Positions 1-6,603 of a DNA stretch of 14,686 bases are shown in pieces (the stretch's first letter is position 1; each line of letters opens with the position of its first letter). The DNA is taken from positions 1 through 14,686 of the forward strand of contig JALONF010000022.1 of the NCBI GenBank assembly GCA_025455085.1, given 5' to 3'. Source of the DNA: Ignavibacteriaceae bacterium (lineage in GTDB: Bacteria; Bacteroidota; Ignavibacteria; Ignavibacteriales; Ignavibacteriaceae). The translations under genes and the position numbers were made by a program. The notes under the pieces were generated by a model. That model was given only the letters and a program-made list of their open reading frames with translations. It was not told the DNA's origin and did not search any database.

Positions 1-380
1 TCAGCGGTTCCTGAAACTACATCAACATTTATATTTCCTCCGGCAGTAGCAACATCCAAATTTCCGCCAACTGTACCTATATTAACATTGCCACCTGCTG
101 TAGAGATATTAGCAGTGCTGTTAACAGAACCAACTTTAATATTGCCACCTGCTGTAGAAATGTCTGCTTTTCCATTTATTGTACCTAATTGTATATCACC
201 GCCAGCAGTAGTGATTTGAGCGTCGCCATTAATATCAGCAAGCTTGATATTTCCTCCACCTGTTGTAATTGTTGCATTGCCACCAATATTTTTCGCAGAA
301 ATATTTCCGCCGCCAGTTATGATATTCACTTTAGCTTTTAAGTCATTATTGATTGTTACATTTCCTCCGCCAGTTTTTAG
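1..380 (-). repeat. 54-bp-period coding repeats (18-residue beta-helix coils)
   Basis: On the + strand the phrase TTTCC(t/g)CC(g/a)CC or a close variant recurs with its TTT at about 361, 304 and 250, then as degenerate copies near 195, 141, 87 and 33. The spacing is 57 bp once and then 54 bp. On the coding strand it encodes the GGGN / AGGN turn of each 18-residue coil. The outer copies towards the C-terminus are more alike (TAGGNI), which fits recent internal duplication. The array continues beyond the left edge. Confidence 0.8.
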
Positions 381-707
381 ATCAATCAATAAATCAGCCG
401 GTAGAGTTAATTCCAAAGAGAAATCATCCGAATCGTCCCCTTTAAATCTCACTTCCACTTTACCGGATTTTTGCTCCATTGTAAAAAGTCCGGATTCGTC
501 GTCATCTATATTTTTTGCAAAGATTTTTACTTCGCTTTTATCCCAGGTATTTACTGTGATATTTCCTTGTTCAATTTTTACATCCAGCAAGTCGCCTTTT
601 TGAACATTGAATGAGCCTTCTTTATCAACTGCAAACGAGTAATCGATTGACGAGAAGATAAAGAGACAAAAAATTACCAGCACTGATTGGATAGTCAGAT
701 TTTTCAT
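1..707 (-). CDS. Secreted DUF4097-type beta-repeat protein (partial, runs off left edge)
   Basis: The reading frame opens at ATG 707 and stays open to the window edge, so the C-terminus is missing. The first ~26 residues are a signal peptide (MKNLTIQSVLVIFCLFIFSS... ending YSFA), so the product is exported. Next comes an acidic region (DDDESG, GDDSDD), and from about residue 110 a run of 18-residue repeats of the form TxGGNIxxxxIxGxAxI, seen at least seven times. This is the look of DUF4097 / 'putative adhesin' proteins, which are predicted to form a right-handed beta-helix. The start lies one base after the stop (711-709) that the upstream anti-sigma gene would use without its duplication, with AGGAG at 722-718. 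The pair was therefore probably translationally coupled. Genes of this family often sit beside stress regulators; a role in envelope stress is inference. The family call is good, the molecular function unknown. Confidence 0.85.
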   Translation of the reverse strand, partial: MKNLTIQSVLVIFCLFIFSSIDYSFAVDKEGSFNVQKGDLLDVKIEQGNITVNTWDKSEVKIFAKNIDDDESGLFTMEQKSGKVEVRFKGDDSDDFSLELTLPADLLIDLKTGGGNVTINNDLKAKVNIITGGGNISAKNIGGNATITTGGGNIKLADINGDAQITTAGGDIQLGTINGKADISTAGGNIKVGSVNSTANISTAGGNVNIGTVGGNLDVATAGGNINVDVVSGTA

Positions 708-708
708 T

Positions 709-895
709 TTAGTTGTACTCCTGTAAAATTGTTTTTGAACGTAATTTGATATAAGGATTTTCATCCTGTTGTAATTTCTGCTTGAATAAATTCACTTCAT
801 CCTGATTTAACTTATAGCCTTTGTCCCCTGCTTCTATTAGTGAGTTTAATGCTTCAATCCTTAAGCCCGATTAATGCTTCAATCCTTAAGCCCGA
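709..895 (-). other. Displaced C-terminal coding segment of the anti-sigma gene
   Basis: Removing one copy of the 25-bp duplication makes the upstream anti-sigma frame read on through ...RIEALNSLIEAG...DENPYIKLRSKTIL...LQEYN to a TAA at 711-709. It adds about 47 residues after the shared RIEAL. The segment repeats the DENPxxxLRxxAL pattern seen earlier in the protein, so it is a genuine last HEAT-like repeat and not chance open frame. In the sequence as given it is out of frame and has no start of its own. Confidence 0.8.
846..895. repeat. Perfect 25-bp tandem duplication causing a frameshift
   Basis: Bases 846-870 and 871-895 are identical, head to tail, with no mismatch. The unit begins TTAATGCTTC and ends AAGCCCGA. 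Since 25 is not a multiple of three, the second copy shifts the minus-strand frame and brings in a TGA at 856-854. Replication slippage or an assembly error could both produce it. Confidence 0.95.
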
Positions 896-1690
896 AACTG
901 TATCATTCGTGATAACATAAAGAAGCGTTTGTTTCATAGCCTCGTCGTAAGGAAATTTGTTCATAAGTTTTAATGCTTCTCTTCTTACACCGGGATTTTC
1001 ATCTGTCATTATAACAGTGATCAATGCATTTTTAACATCACTATCATATTGTGTTGGTGTTTCAGTATCCATCGCATTAATTGAATTCAATCTTGACCCC
1101 GGATTTTGCTCATTAAGCATTGCATATGTGAGTACACTTTGAATTTGCGAATCGTTAACATTTCCTTTAAGATGAACAGGTCTTGAAGCTTGAAAAGTAA
1201 ATTCAACTTCGCCATCAGAAGCATCTGAATCGATAAATCTTACCTCAGAGATGCTGATGTCTTCACTTAATGATGCAAACCTGTTATCACCATTCTGCTG
1301 ACCGATAAATTCATTTTGAGAAGATTGATTAAAAAGTATTCCTCCAATTAAAACACCTATTATTAATATAGCAGCACCAGCAAATGCAAATTTTAACGGG
1401 CTTGGAAAGAATTGGAAGATGCTATCAGCTACGGAATTAAAAATATTCTGGTTTGATCTTTCTGATCTGAGTGCACCTCTTAATTGATAACGCGCCGCTG
1501 ATAAAACTTCTTCATCAACAGCAGCCTTTTTCTTGCCTGAAATTAATTCAAGAAGATTTTTTTGATCTTCCAGCTCAGTTCTGCACTCTTCGCAAATTAA
1601 GAGATGTTCTTTCAATTTCACTTGCTCTTCGGATTTTAATTCCCCGAACAAAGAAAGCTGAAGCAGTTGTTTGTATTCGTTATGTTTCAT
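854..1690 (-). CDS. Membrane anti-sigma factor with zinc-finger motif and HEAT-like repeats (C-terminally truncated)
   Basis: Probable regulator that holds the upstream ECF sigma factor at the membrane. Residues 1-45 resemble a zf-HC2 anti-sigma domain with H29-x3-C33-x2-C36 (HLLICEEC). A single transmembrane helix spans about 100-120 (FAFAGAAILIIGVLIGGILF). The outer part, from about 187, carries HEAT-like units of roughly 37 residues with the recurrent phrase DENPGxRxxAL (NEQNPGSRLNSI, TDENPGVRREAL, NDTVSGLRIEAL). The start at 1690 has GGAG about 8 bases upstream and lies 26 bases after the sigma gene stop. The encoded C-terminus (GLKD, then TGA at 854) is an artefact of the 25-bp tandem duplication; the undisturbed gene would end at 709. 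Domain order, and adjacency to a sigma factor, make the anti-sigma call strong. The role of the repeats as a sensor or protein-binding face is inference. Confidence 0.85.
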   Translation of the reverse strand: MKHNEYKQLLQLSLFGELKSEEQVKLKEHLLICEECRTELEDQKNLLELISGKKKAAVDEEVLSAARYQLRGALRSERSNQNIFNSVADSIFQFFPSPLKFAFAGAAILIIGVLIGGILFNQSSQNEFIGQQNGDNRFASLSEDISISEVRFIDSDASDGEVEFTFQASRPVHLKGNVNDSQIQSVLTYAMLNEQNPGSRLNSINAMDTETPTQYDSDVKNALITVIMTDENPGVRREALKLMNKFPYDEAMKQTLLYVITNDTVSGLRIEALIGLKD

Positions 1691-1716
1691 TAATTACTCC
1701 GTAATTTGGTTTAGCT

Positions 1717-2295
1717 TTATGCATAAACCGGACTTAATTTTTTTCTCAGATTTTTTGTCGCATCAAAGAGATACTTTTTGACCGTGCCCTCCTTACAATT
1801 CAGCATCTCAGCAATTTCCCTGATCTTATAACCTTCATAGTGTTTAAGGACAAATGTCATTCTCTGTTTTGGTGAAAGCGACTCAACTGCAGCATTCACA
1901 ATTTCTCCTAGGTTTGCACCTGATGAAATTTCTTCAGGTGTTGAGCCATCATAAACCAATTCTTTTGTGGTGTTGAATTCATGTTCTTCATCGTCAAAAT
2001 CTTTATCAATAGAAACTTTCAGATGTTCTTTGCTTCTGCTTTTATAAGTAAGGCAGACATTTGTCGTTATCCTGAAAAGCCACGTTGAAAACTCACTCTG
2101 GAAACGAAAATTTTTTATTCCGCGGTAAACCCGGATAAAGACTTCCTGGTATAAATCTTTTGCATCATCTTCATTATTAGAATACTTAAGAGCAATAGAG
2201 AGAACGTTTCGGTCGTAACGATACACAAGTTCCTCAAATGCATTCTGATTGCCCTTTTGCGCTTGAATTATCAGATCTGTATCATTTAACTGCAT
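1717..2295 (-). CDS. ECF-subfamily RNA polymerase sigma-70 factor
   Basis: Directs RNA polymerase to a dedicated promoter set, probably for envelope stress. At 192 residues it has the usual ECF size. Region 2 covers about residues 10-90, with the core-binding and -10-recognition stretch DDAKDLYQEVFIRVYR (43-58) and FSTWLFRITTNVCLTYKSR. After an acidic linker (DFDDEEHEFN), region 4 follows at about 135-188, with LSPKQRMTFVLKHYEGY and the helix-turn-helix IREIAEMLNCKEGTVKKYLF. ATG 2295 has GGAAAG just upstream. The next gene, 26 bases downstream, is its likely anti-sigma factor. The family is RpoE-like, but the subgroup and target genes cannot be read from the window, so no symbol is given. Confidence 0.95.
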   Translation of the reverse strand: MQLNDTDLIIQAQKGNQNAFEELVYRYDRNVLSIALKYSNNEDDAKDLYQEVFIRVYRGIKNFRFQSEFSTWLFRITTNVCLTYKSRSKEHLKVSIDKDFDDEEHEFNTTKELVYDGSTPEEISSGANLGEIVNAAVESLSPKQRMTFVLKHYEGYKIREIAEMLNCKEGTVKKYLFDATKNLRKKLSPVYA

Positions 2296-2319
2296 TTAGT
2301 ACTTTCCATAACTAAGGAA

Positions 2320-2346
2320 TTAGACTCGAGTGTTTGGGAAAAGGTT
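2320..2346 (-). promoter_or_regulatory. Candidate ECF-type autoregulatory promoter
   Basis: Upstream of the sigma gene the minus strand carries AACC (2346-2343), a 17-base spacer and GTCTAA (2325-2320). An AAC-containing -35 core and a GTC-type -10 at 16-17 bases are common for promoters read by ECF factors, and such operons usually activate themselves. The match is short and could be chance. Confidence 0.25.
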
Positions 2347-2367
2347 GTGTTGATTTTGTGCTAAAAA

Positions 2368-3156
2368 TTAGGCTTTCTGATCGAGTAAATCAAAAACCGA
2401 ATTTAGCTGGTAGGTTGGAACTATGTTTCCTGTGCCATTCGGAAAATATTTCACACCAGTGCTGACTAATGCTGTATCTATTCCAAATCTGTTTCCCATA
2501 GTGATGTCTGTCTCAAGCCGGTCGCCAATTAGTAATGTTTTCTCAGGAATGAATTGAAGCCGCCTTTTTATTTCATTGAACATAAACTCAGATGGCTTGC
2601 CAAAATGAAGTTCAAGCTTCCGGTGTGTTCTTTTCTCAAGTGCGGATATTGTTGAGCCTGCATCAATAACTTCTCCATTATCCACCGGACAGGTATCATC
2701 AATATTTGCAGCAAAAAACTTTGCACCATCTTCAAGAGCTCGCGCAGCAATTTCAAGTTTTTGATAGTTAAGTGTACGGTCAAGTGTAACAAGTACTATT
2801 TTTACTTCATCAGTATTAGTTGAAAATTTTAATCCGGATTTTTCAATTTCATCGATAAAAGAATCTTCCCCTATTGCAAAAAACTTATCACTATTAAAAT
2901 TTCGCTTCAAGTAATTCGTGACCACGATAGTTGAGTTTATGATCTCATCTTCCGCAACATTTAAACCCCAATTCTTCAAGAGATAATAATAATTTTTTGC
3001 TGTACCTGTAGTTTTGTTTGAAACAAATACAATTTTCTTCCCAATAATTTTCAAATGATTGATAACTTCATCTGCACGAGGAATGAGGTGTTCGCCACGG
3101 TAGATAGTTCCATCGAGATCAAAAATAAAGTAGTCATATTTCTCGGAAAGGCTCAA
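2368..3156 (-). CDS. HAD-IIA (NagD-like) sugar-phosphate phosphatase
   Basis: Predicted cytoplasmic Mg-dependent phosphatase of the HAD superfamily. Motif I is FDLDGT (nucleophile D13, acid D15), motif II is VSNKTT (S46), motif III lysine is K187 in GKPSEFMF, and motif IV is GDRLETD (211-217). The large cap inserted between motifs II and III, including PVDNGEVIDAGS, is the C2 type found in NagD, AraL and phosphoglycolate phosphatases; 262 residues is normal. The start is TTG at 3156, overlapping the TGA (3155-3153) of the upstream reductase gene as TTGA, with AGGAAAG about 12 bases ahead. The tight overlap suggests it acts in the same pathway as the reductase and kinase. Substrate is unknown. 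Confidence 0.88.
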   Translation of the reverse strand: MSLSEKYDYFIFDLDGTIYRGEHLIPRADEVINHLKIIGKKIVFVSNKTTGTAKNYYYLLKNWGLNVAEDEIINSTIVVTNYLKRNFNSDKFFAIGEDSFIDEIEKSGLKFSTNTDEVKIVLVTLDRTLNYQKLEIAARALEDGAKFFAANIDDTCPVDNGEVIDAGSTISALEKRTHRKLELHFGKPSEFMFNEIKRRLQFIPEKTLLIGDRLETDITMGNRFGIDTALVSTGVKYFPNGTGNIVPTYQLNSVFDLLDQKA

Positions 3157-4067
3157 AGATTTAATTCTTTCCTCATTGCTGCAAGAGATTCGGTAATTGT
3201 GTGAGGCTTATAACCCAATTCTGTTTCAGATTTTAGTATTAATAATCCGGATTTTAAAGGTCTTCGTGCTGGTTGTTTAAGTTCTTCAGTCGTGATTGGC
3301 TGGATTAATTTTTTATTCAGCTTGAAAAAGTCAGCAATTCTATTAGTAAAATCTAAGCGTGACAAAAATTCCTGCCCGCCAATGTTGTAAACACCGGTTT
3401 TTCTGAATTCAACAATTTTGTTTATTCCCTGAACAAGGTCATCAATAAAGGTTGGATTGTTTATCTGGTCTTTAACTATTCTTATCTGCTCATTATTTCT
3501 TAACGAGTTCAATACCCAGCGTACAAAATCTGGTCTGCTGTTAGGTGCAATTCCATATAAAACATTTGTCCTGAGTATGGTGAAGAAAGTTCCGCTTATC
3601 CTCAACGTATTTTCACTTGCAAGCTTAGTCCTTCCATAATATCCAACCGGATCAGGAATAGCATTCTCATCATAAGGACCATCCTTCCCATCAAAAATAT
3701 AATCGGTTGAGATGTGAATGATGTGAGCATCTATTGCTCTGGCTGCTTCAGCAATATACTCAACTCCCTTTACGTTTATTTTCCAGGCATCCTCGCGAAG
3801 CTTCTCACTGAGATCCACGTTAGTAAATGCTGCGGTATGAACAATAAAATCAGGACAGTAGTCGTGAATAAGTTTTTTAATACTATCTCTGTTTTTAATA
3901 TCGGAAGAAATATATTCTACAGAATCAATAAATGATTTCTCTTCAACTGATGTAGCAAGTAATTCTACATTATCTCTTGAAGAATAGAATTGGACAGTCC
4001 GCTGTCCAAGCATTCCGTTCGAACCTGTTATCAGGATCCTATTTTTTACTAATCCATTCATTTGCAT
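3153..4067 (-). CDS. RmlD-like NAD(P)-dependent sugar reductase (extended SDR)
   Basis: Resembles dTDP-4-dehydrorhamnose reductase and its relatives. Residues 10-21 hold the Rossmann glycine motif (ILITGSNGMLG), followed by HTAAFTNVD (77-85), the catalytic S-T-D (120-122, STDYIFDG) and Y144-x3-K148 (YGRTK). The tail (FLSRLDFTNRIADFF, RRPLKSGLLILKSE) matches the substrate-binding part of RmlD-type proteins. 304 residues is a normal length. ATG 4067 overlaps the end of the kinase gene by 29 bases; ATG 4061 is an equally possible start, and neither has a strong ribosome site. No rmlA, rmlB or rmlC is nearby, so a true dTDP-rhamnose role is unproven. The kinase and phosphatase on either side argue for some other sugar conversion. 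Confidence 0.85.
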   Translation of the reverse strand: MQMNGLVKNRILITGSNGMLGQRTVQFYSSRDNVELLATSVEEKSFIDSVEYISSDIKNRDSIKKLIHDYCPDFIVHTAAFTNVDLSEKLREDAWKINVKGVEYIAEAARAIDAHIIHISTDYIFDGKDGPYDENAIPDPVGYYGRTKLASENTLRISGTFFTILRTNVLYGIAPNSRPDFVRWVLNSLRNNEQIRIVKDQINNPTFIDDLVQGINKIVEFRKTGVYNIGGQEFLSRLDFTNRIADFFKLNKKLIQPITTEELKQPARRPLKSGLLILKSETELGYKPHTITESLAAMRKELNL

Positions 4068-4932
4068 ATCGCTTTAAATCCAGGAACTCTTCTATCGATT
4101 TTAAAGTTGTAGTAACACCTGCAATTAAATTTGCCTGTTCCAGAGTTAAAGTTACGTTTTTATTTTTTATATAATTATAGAAATAAACAGCACCGAAAAC
4201 ATCACCGCAGCCGACTTTATTAACAACATTTGTTTTCAAAGCCTCCTTGTGAAATTTTTTAACCGAACTTTGTTCTTTATAAAAAACTGTCACGCCTTTT
4301 TCTGCTCTGGTTACTATTACCTGCCTAATTCCATAAGAGAATAATTCGTCAACTATGCTCGCTTCATTTAATTGATCAGAGAGGGTTAGCATTTCTGATT
4401 CATTTGCCTGAAGAATATCAATGCAACCAGCCCATTCATTAAAGTTTTCAATTCTTCTGAAAATTCTATTTAAGTTTTTATCAACACCGCGACTGAAAGT
4501 GTGAACATCAAAATAAATCAATCCGTCATAATTCGCTCGTAAATTTTTTAACTGATATAACGATACATCATAACCGGAAATCATATTTATCAGGATACCA
4601 TCAAAGCGATTTAAATCAACCGAAGGTACTAAAAGATTTTGAGTCGTTTGGGAGTAGGTCTCTTTTCGCTCACCTGTTACATCTACCACTAACTCTACTT
4701 TTGGAATTGATTCAACATAATAAAGATATTTCTTTTCTATTTTATCATAAGCATGTTTGAACAGAATCTCGTTTTCTTTGTCAATACTTGAGCATAAAAA
4801 TATTTTATCCTCCTGCTGCAACTGACTTAAAAATGAAACTACTGTGTAAAAAATGCCTCCAGGTTTTATTGATATGTCATCTCTATCAATAATTATGTCA
4901 ACAACCGATTGACCGACTGCAAGAATATTCAT
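4039..4932 (-). CDS. PfkB/ribokinase-family carbohydrate or nucleoside kinase
   Basis: Predicted ATP-dependent kinase of a small sugar-like substrate. The N-terminus has the ribokinase-fold opening MNILAVGQSVVDIII and the GG substrate motif (KPGGIFYT, 23-30). QANESE (175-180) corresponds to the conserved N-x-x-E that helps place Mg. The anion-hole and catalytic-base motif is VNKVGCGDVFGAVY (237-250), with D244 as the base; VGCGD replaces the commoner T-G-A-G-D. The 297-residue length is typical. It is the first gene of a coupled set of three, with its last 29 bases overlapping the reductase gene. Starts at ATG 4932, divergent from bshA. Family call is firm; substrate unknown. Confidence 0.88.
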   Translation of the reverse strand: MNILAVGQSVVDIIIDRDDISIKPGGIFYTVVSFLSQLQQEDKIFLCSSIDKENEILFKHAYDKIEKKYLYYVESIPKVELVVDVTGERKETYSQTTQNLLVPSVDLNRFDGILINMISGYDVSLYQLKNLRANYDGLIYFDVHTFSRGVDKNLNRIFRRIENFNEWAGCIDILQANESEMLTLSDQLNEASIVDELFSYGIRQVIVTRAEKGVTVFYKEQSSVKKFHKEALKTNVVNKVGCGDVFGAVYFYNYIKNKNVTLTLEQANLIAGVTTTLKSIEEFLDLKRYANEWISKK

Positions 4933-5011
4933 TTTTATTTTTTTTGTAAATATAGATTTATGATAACTTCAATTGAAATAAATGGGGCTTCATACTTCAT
5001 TAAATTTAGGT

Positions 5012-5019
5012 TATATTTG
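5012..5019 (+). promoter_or_regulatory. TATATTTG box, candidate -10 of the bshA operon
   Basis: The 124-base divergent gap (4933-5056) contains TATATTTG, an exact match to the Bacteroidota housekeeping -10-like consensus TAnnTTTG, ending 37 bases before the bshA ATG. No good TTG -33 box is visible at the expected distance. The minus-strand gene in the same gap has only a near match (TATATTTA). Confidence 0.45.
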
Positions 5020-5056
5020 TTCCTGTTTATAGAACCAATACCCCCGGAATAATCAA

Positions 5057-6181
5057 ATGAAAATCGGAATTACCTGTTATCCTACTTACGGCGGAAGTGG
5101 AGTTATTGCCACCGAATTAGGGAAAGAATTAGCACTTCGCGGTCATGAAGTTCATTTCATAAGTTATGCACTTCCATTCAGACTTTCACATTATGTAGAA
5201 AATATTGTTTTCCACGAAGTTGAGATAAGTACCTATCCATTATTTGAATTTCCTCTTTATTCGCTTTCGCTTGCTAGTAAAATGGTGGAAGTTGCTGAAT
5301 TTGAAAAACTCGATTTACTGCATGTTCATTATGCTATTCCACACGCAACAAGCGCTTACCTTGCTAAGGAGATGCTGAGAAGTAACAGAGACTTAAAAAT
5401 TTTTACAACATTGCACGGAACTGATATTACACTTGTCGGGTTAGAACCCTCATTTCTTCCGCTGGTAAAATTTAGCATTGAAAGAAGTGATGGTGTAACT
5501 ACTGTTTCCCGTTTTTTAAAAGAGAAAACAATCACAAATTATTCTATCGAAGCAGATATCAGGGTAATACCAAATTTTGTTGATACTAATTTCTTTAAAC
5601 CGGAAAGCACGTGTGATTTCAGGAAAACTATTGCGCCAAAGGGTGAAAAAATTCTCGTGCATACTTCCAATTTCAGACCGGTGAAGCGTGTACCTGATAC
5701 TATTAGAGTATTTGAAAAAGTTCAAAAAGAAATTCCATCCAAATTAATTCTTGTTGGTGATGGGCCTGATAGATCAGAGTGTGAAAGATTAACAAGACAA
5801 TTGGATTTAGGTGATTCGGTAAAATTTCTCGGTAAACAGGAAGGTTTGGTGGAAATTTTATCATCGTCTGATCTATTTCTCATCCCTTCTCAATCAGAAA
5901 GCTTCGGACTTGCTGCTCTCGAAGCTATGGCTTGCGGCTTACCTGTTATCAGTTCAAGTGTTGGCGGACTTCCTGAATTAGTGAAGCATAATGAAACGGG
6001 TTTTATTGCAGAGATTGGAGATGTTGACCGAATGGCAAAGTATACTCTTGAGCTTTTAAGTAATGAAAAAAAGTATAAGCTCTTTTCAGAAAACTCTAGA
6101 GAGAGAGCAGTAAACAAATTTGATAAATCGAAAGTAGTTCCACTCTACGAAGAATATTACGAACAGATTTTAAAAAGCTAA
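5057..6181 (+). CDS. bshA: N-acetyl-alpha-D-glucosaminyl L-malate synthase
   Basis: First enzyme of bacillithiol synthesis: transfers GlcNAc from UDP-GlcNAc to L-malate in the cytoplasm. The opening MKIGITCYPTYGGSGVIATE is characteristic of BshA among GT4 retaining glycosyltransferases; GGSG (12-15) helps bind the nucleotide sugar. LHGTDIT (119-125), NFRPVKR (205-211), LVGDGPDRSE and the EX7E motif (E281-E289, ESFGLAALE) follow in the order of the GT-B fold. The 374-residue length fits the family. It heads a plus-strand set of four closely spaced genes, with a stop just 2 bases before the next start. bshB and bshC are not in the window. Chlorobi are known to use an N-methylated bacillithiol, so the gene fits the inferred host. 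Confidence 0.95.
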   Translation: MKIGITCYPTYGGSGVIATELGKELALRGHEVHFISYALPFRLSHYVENIVFHEVEISTYPLFEFPLYSLSLASKMVEVAEFEKLDLLHVHYAIPHATSAYLAKEMLRSNRDLKIFTTLHGTDITLVGLEPSFLPLVKFSIERSDGVTTVSRFLKEKTITNYSIEADIRVIPNFVDTNFFKPESTCDFRKTIAPKGEKILVHTSNFRPVKRVPDTIRVFEKVQKEIPSKLILVGDGPDRSECERLTRQLDLGDSVKFLGKQEGLVEILSSSDLFLIPSQSESFGLAALEAMACGLPVISSSVGGLPELVKHNETGFIAEIGDVDRMAKYTLELLSNEKKYKLFSENSRERAVNKFDKSKVVPLYEEYYEQILKS

Positions 6182-6183
6182 CC

Positions 6184-6600
6184 ATGATAATATATTGTAC
6201 GGGGACAAAATGGGGCAGCCAGGCTCATCAGAAGCTTCTTAAAAATATTATCGAGTTTATCGAAAGTCTCGGCCATACCGCATTAGCTGCGGTAAGCAGT
6301 AAGTTCAGCAGCACCATACCACTTTCAGATCAACAAACTTATAAAAGAAATCTAAAATGGATTGATGGAAGCAAGCTTGTAATTGCTGAGATTTCAAATC
6401 CTGATTTAGAAACAGGAATTGAAATAGCCTATGCTTTATATCACAGAAAAGTCGCAGTTCTTGCACTTCATGTTTCATCCGCCCCAAAAATTTCTTCAAT
6501 GCTTACCGGTTGTGATTCGCCACTTTTAACCATCCAGAAGTATGGTGATACTAATGAAATGCAAAGTATAATAAAAACTTTCTTAAGCAAGATTAGCTAA
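6184..6600 (+). CDS. DNPH1/Rcl-like nucleoside 2-deoxyribosyltransferase-family protein
   Basis: A 138-residue protein of the nucleoside 2-deoxyribosyltransferase superfold. The start MIIYCTGTKW resembles the beta1 strand and phosphate loop of DNPH1 (Rcl). The signature D61-GSKLVIAEISNPDLETGIE (61-80) matches the DxxxAExxxPxxGxGxE pattern, with E80 in the position of the catalytic glutamate. DNPH1 enzymes cleave 2'-deoxynucleoside 5'-monophosphates to the base and deoxyribose 5-phosphate. Activity here is inferred, and many bacterial relatives are uncharacterised. ATG 6184 lies 2 bases after the bshA stop with no clear ribosome site, so translation is probably coupled to bshA. Confidence 0.65.
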   Translation: MIIYCTGTKWGSQAHQKLLKNIIEFIESLGHTALAAVSSKFSSTIPLSDQQTYKRNLKWIDGSKLVIAEISNPDLETGIEIAYALYHRKVAVLALHVSSAPKISSMLTGCDSPLLTIQKYGDTNEMQSIIKTFLSKIS

Positions 6601-6603
6601 AAA

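Noticed and set aside
1..380. 54-bp repeats as a CRISPR array
   Set aside because: The repeats are degenerate, keep reading frame and encode protein coils; there are no unique spacers between exact repeats.
244..603. Open frame on the + strand opposite the DUF4097 gene (proline-rich FPPPV repeats)
   Set aside because: It is the antisense of the GGGN coils; its repeats are explained entirely by the minus-strand protein, which has a signal peptide and a ribosome site.
957..1704. Two open frames on the + strand opposite the anti-sigma gene (957-1142, 1471-1704)
   Set aside because: Antisense to a well-supported coding region, no ribosome site and no recognisable protein features.
2568..2792. 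Second minus-strand frame inside the HAD phosphatase gene
   Set aside because: Lies within the cap domain of the phosphatase in another frame; leucine-rich, low-information product.
3457..4174. Three + strand open frames opposite the reductase and kinase genes
   Set aside because: All antisense to genes with complete catalytic motifs; short and without initiation signals.
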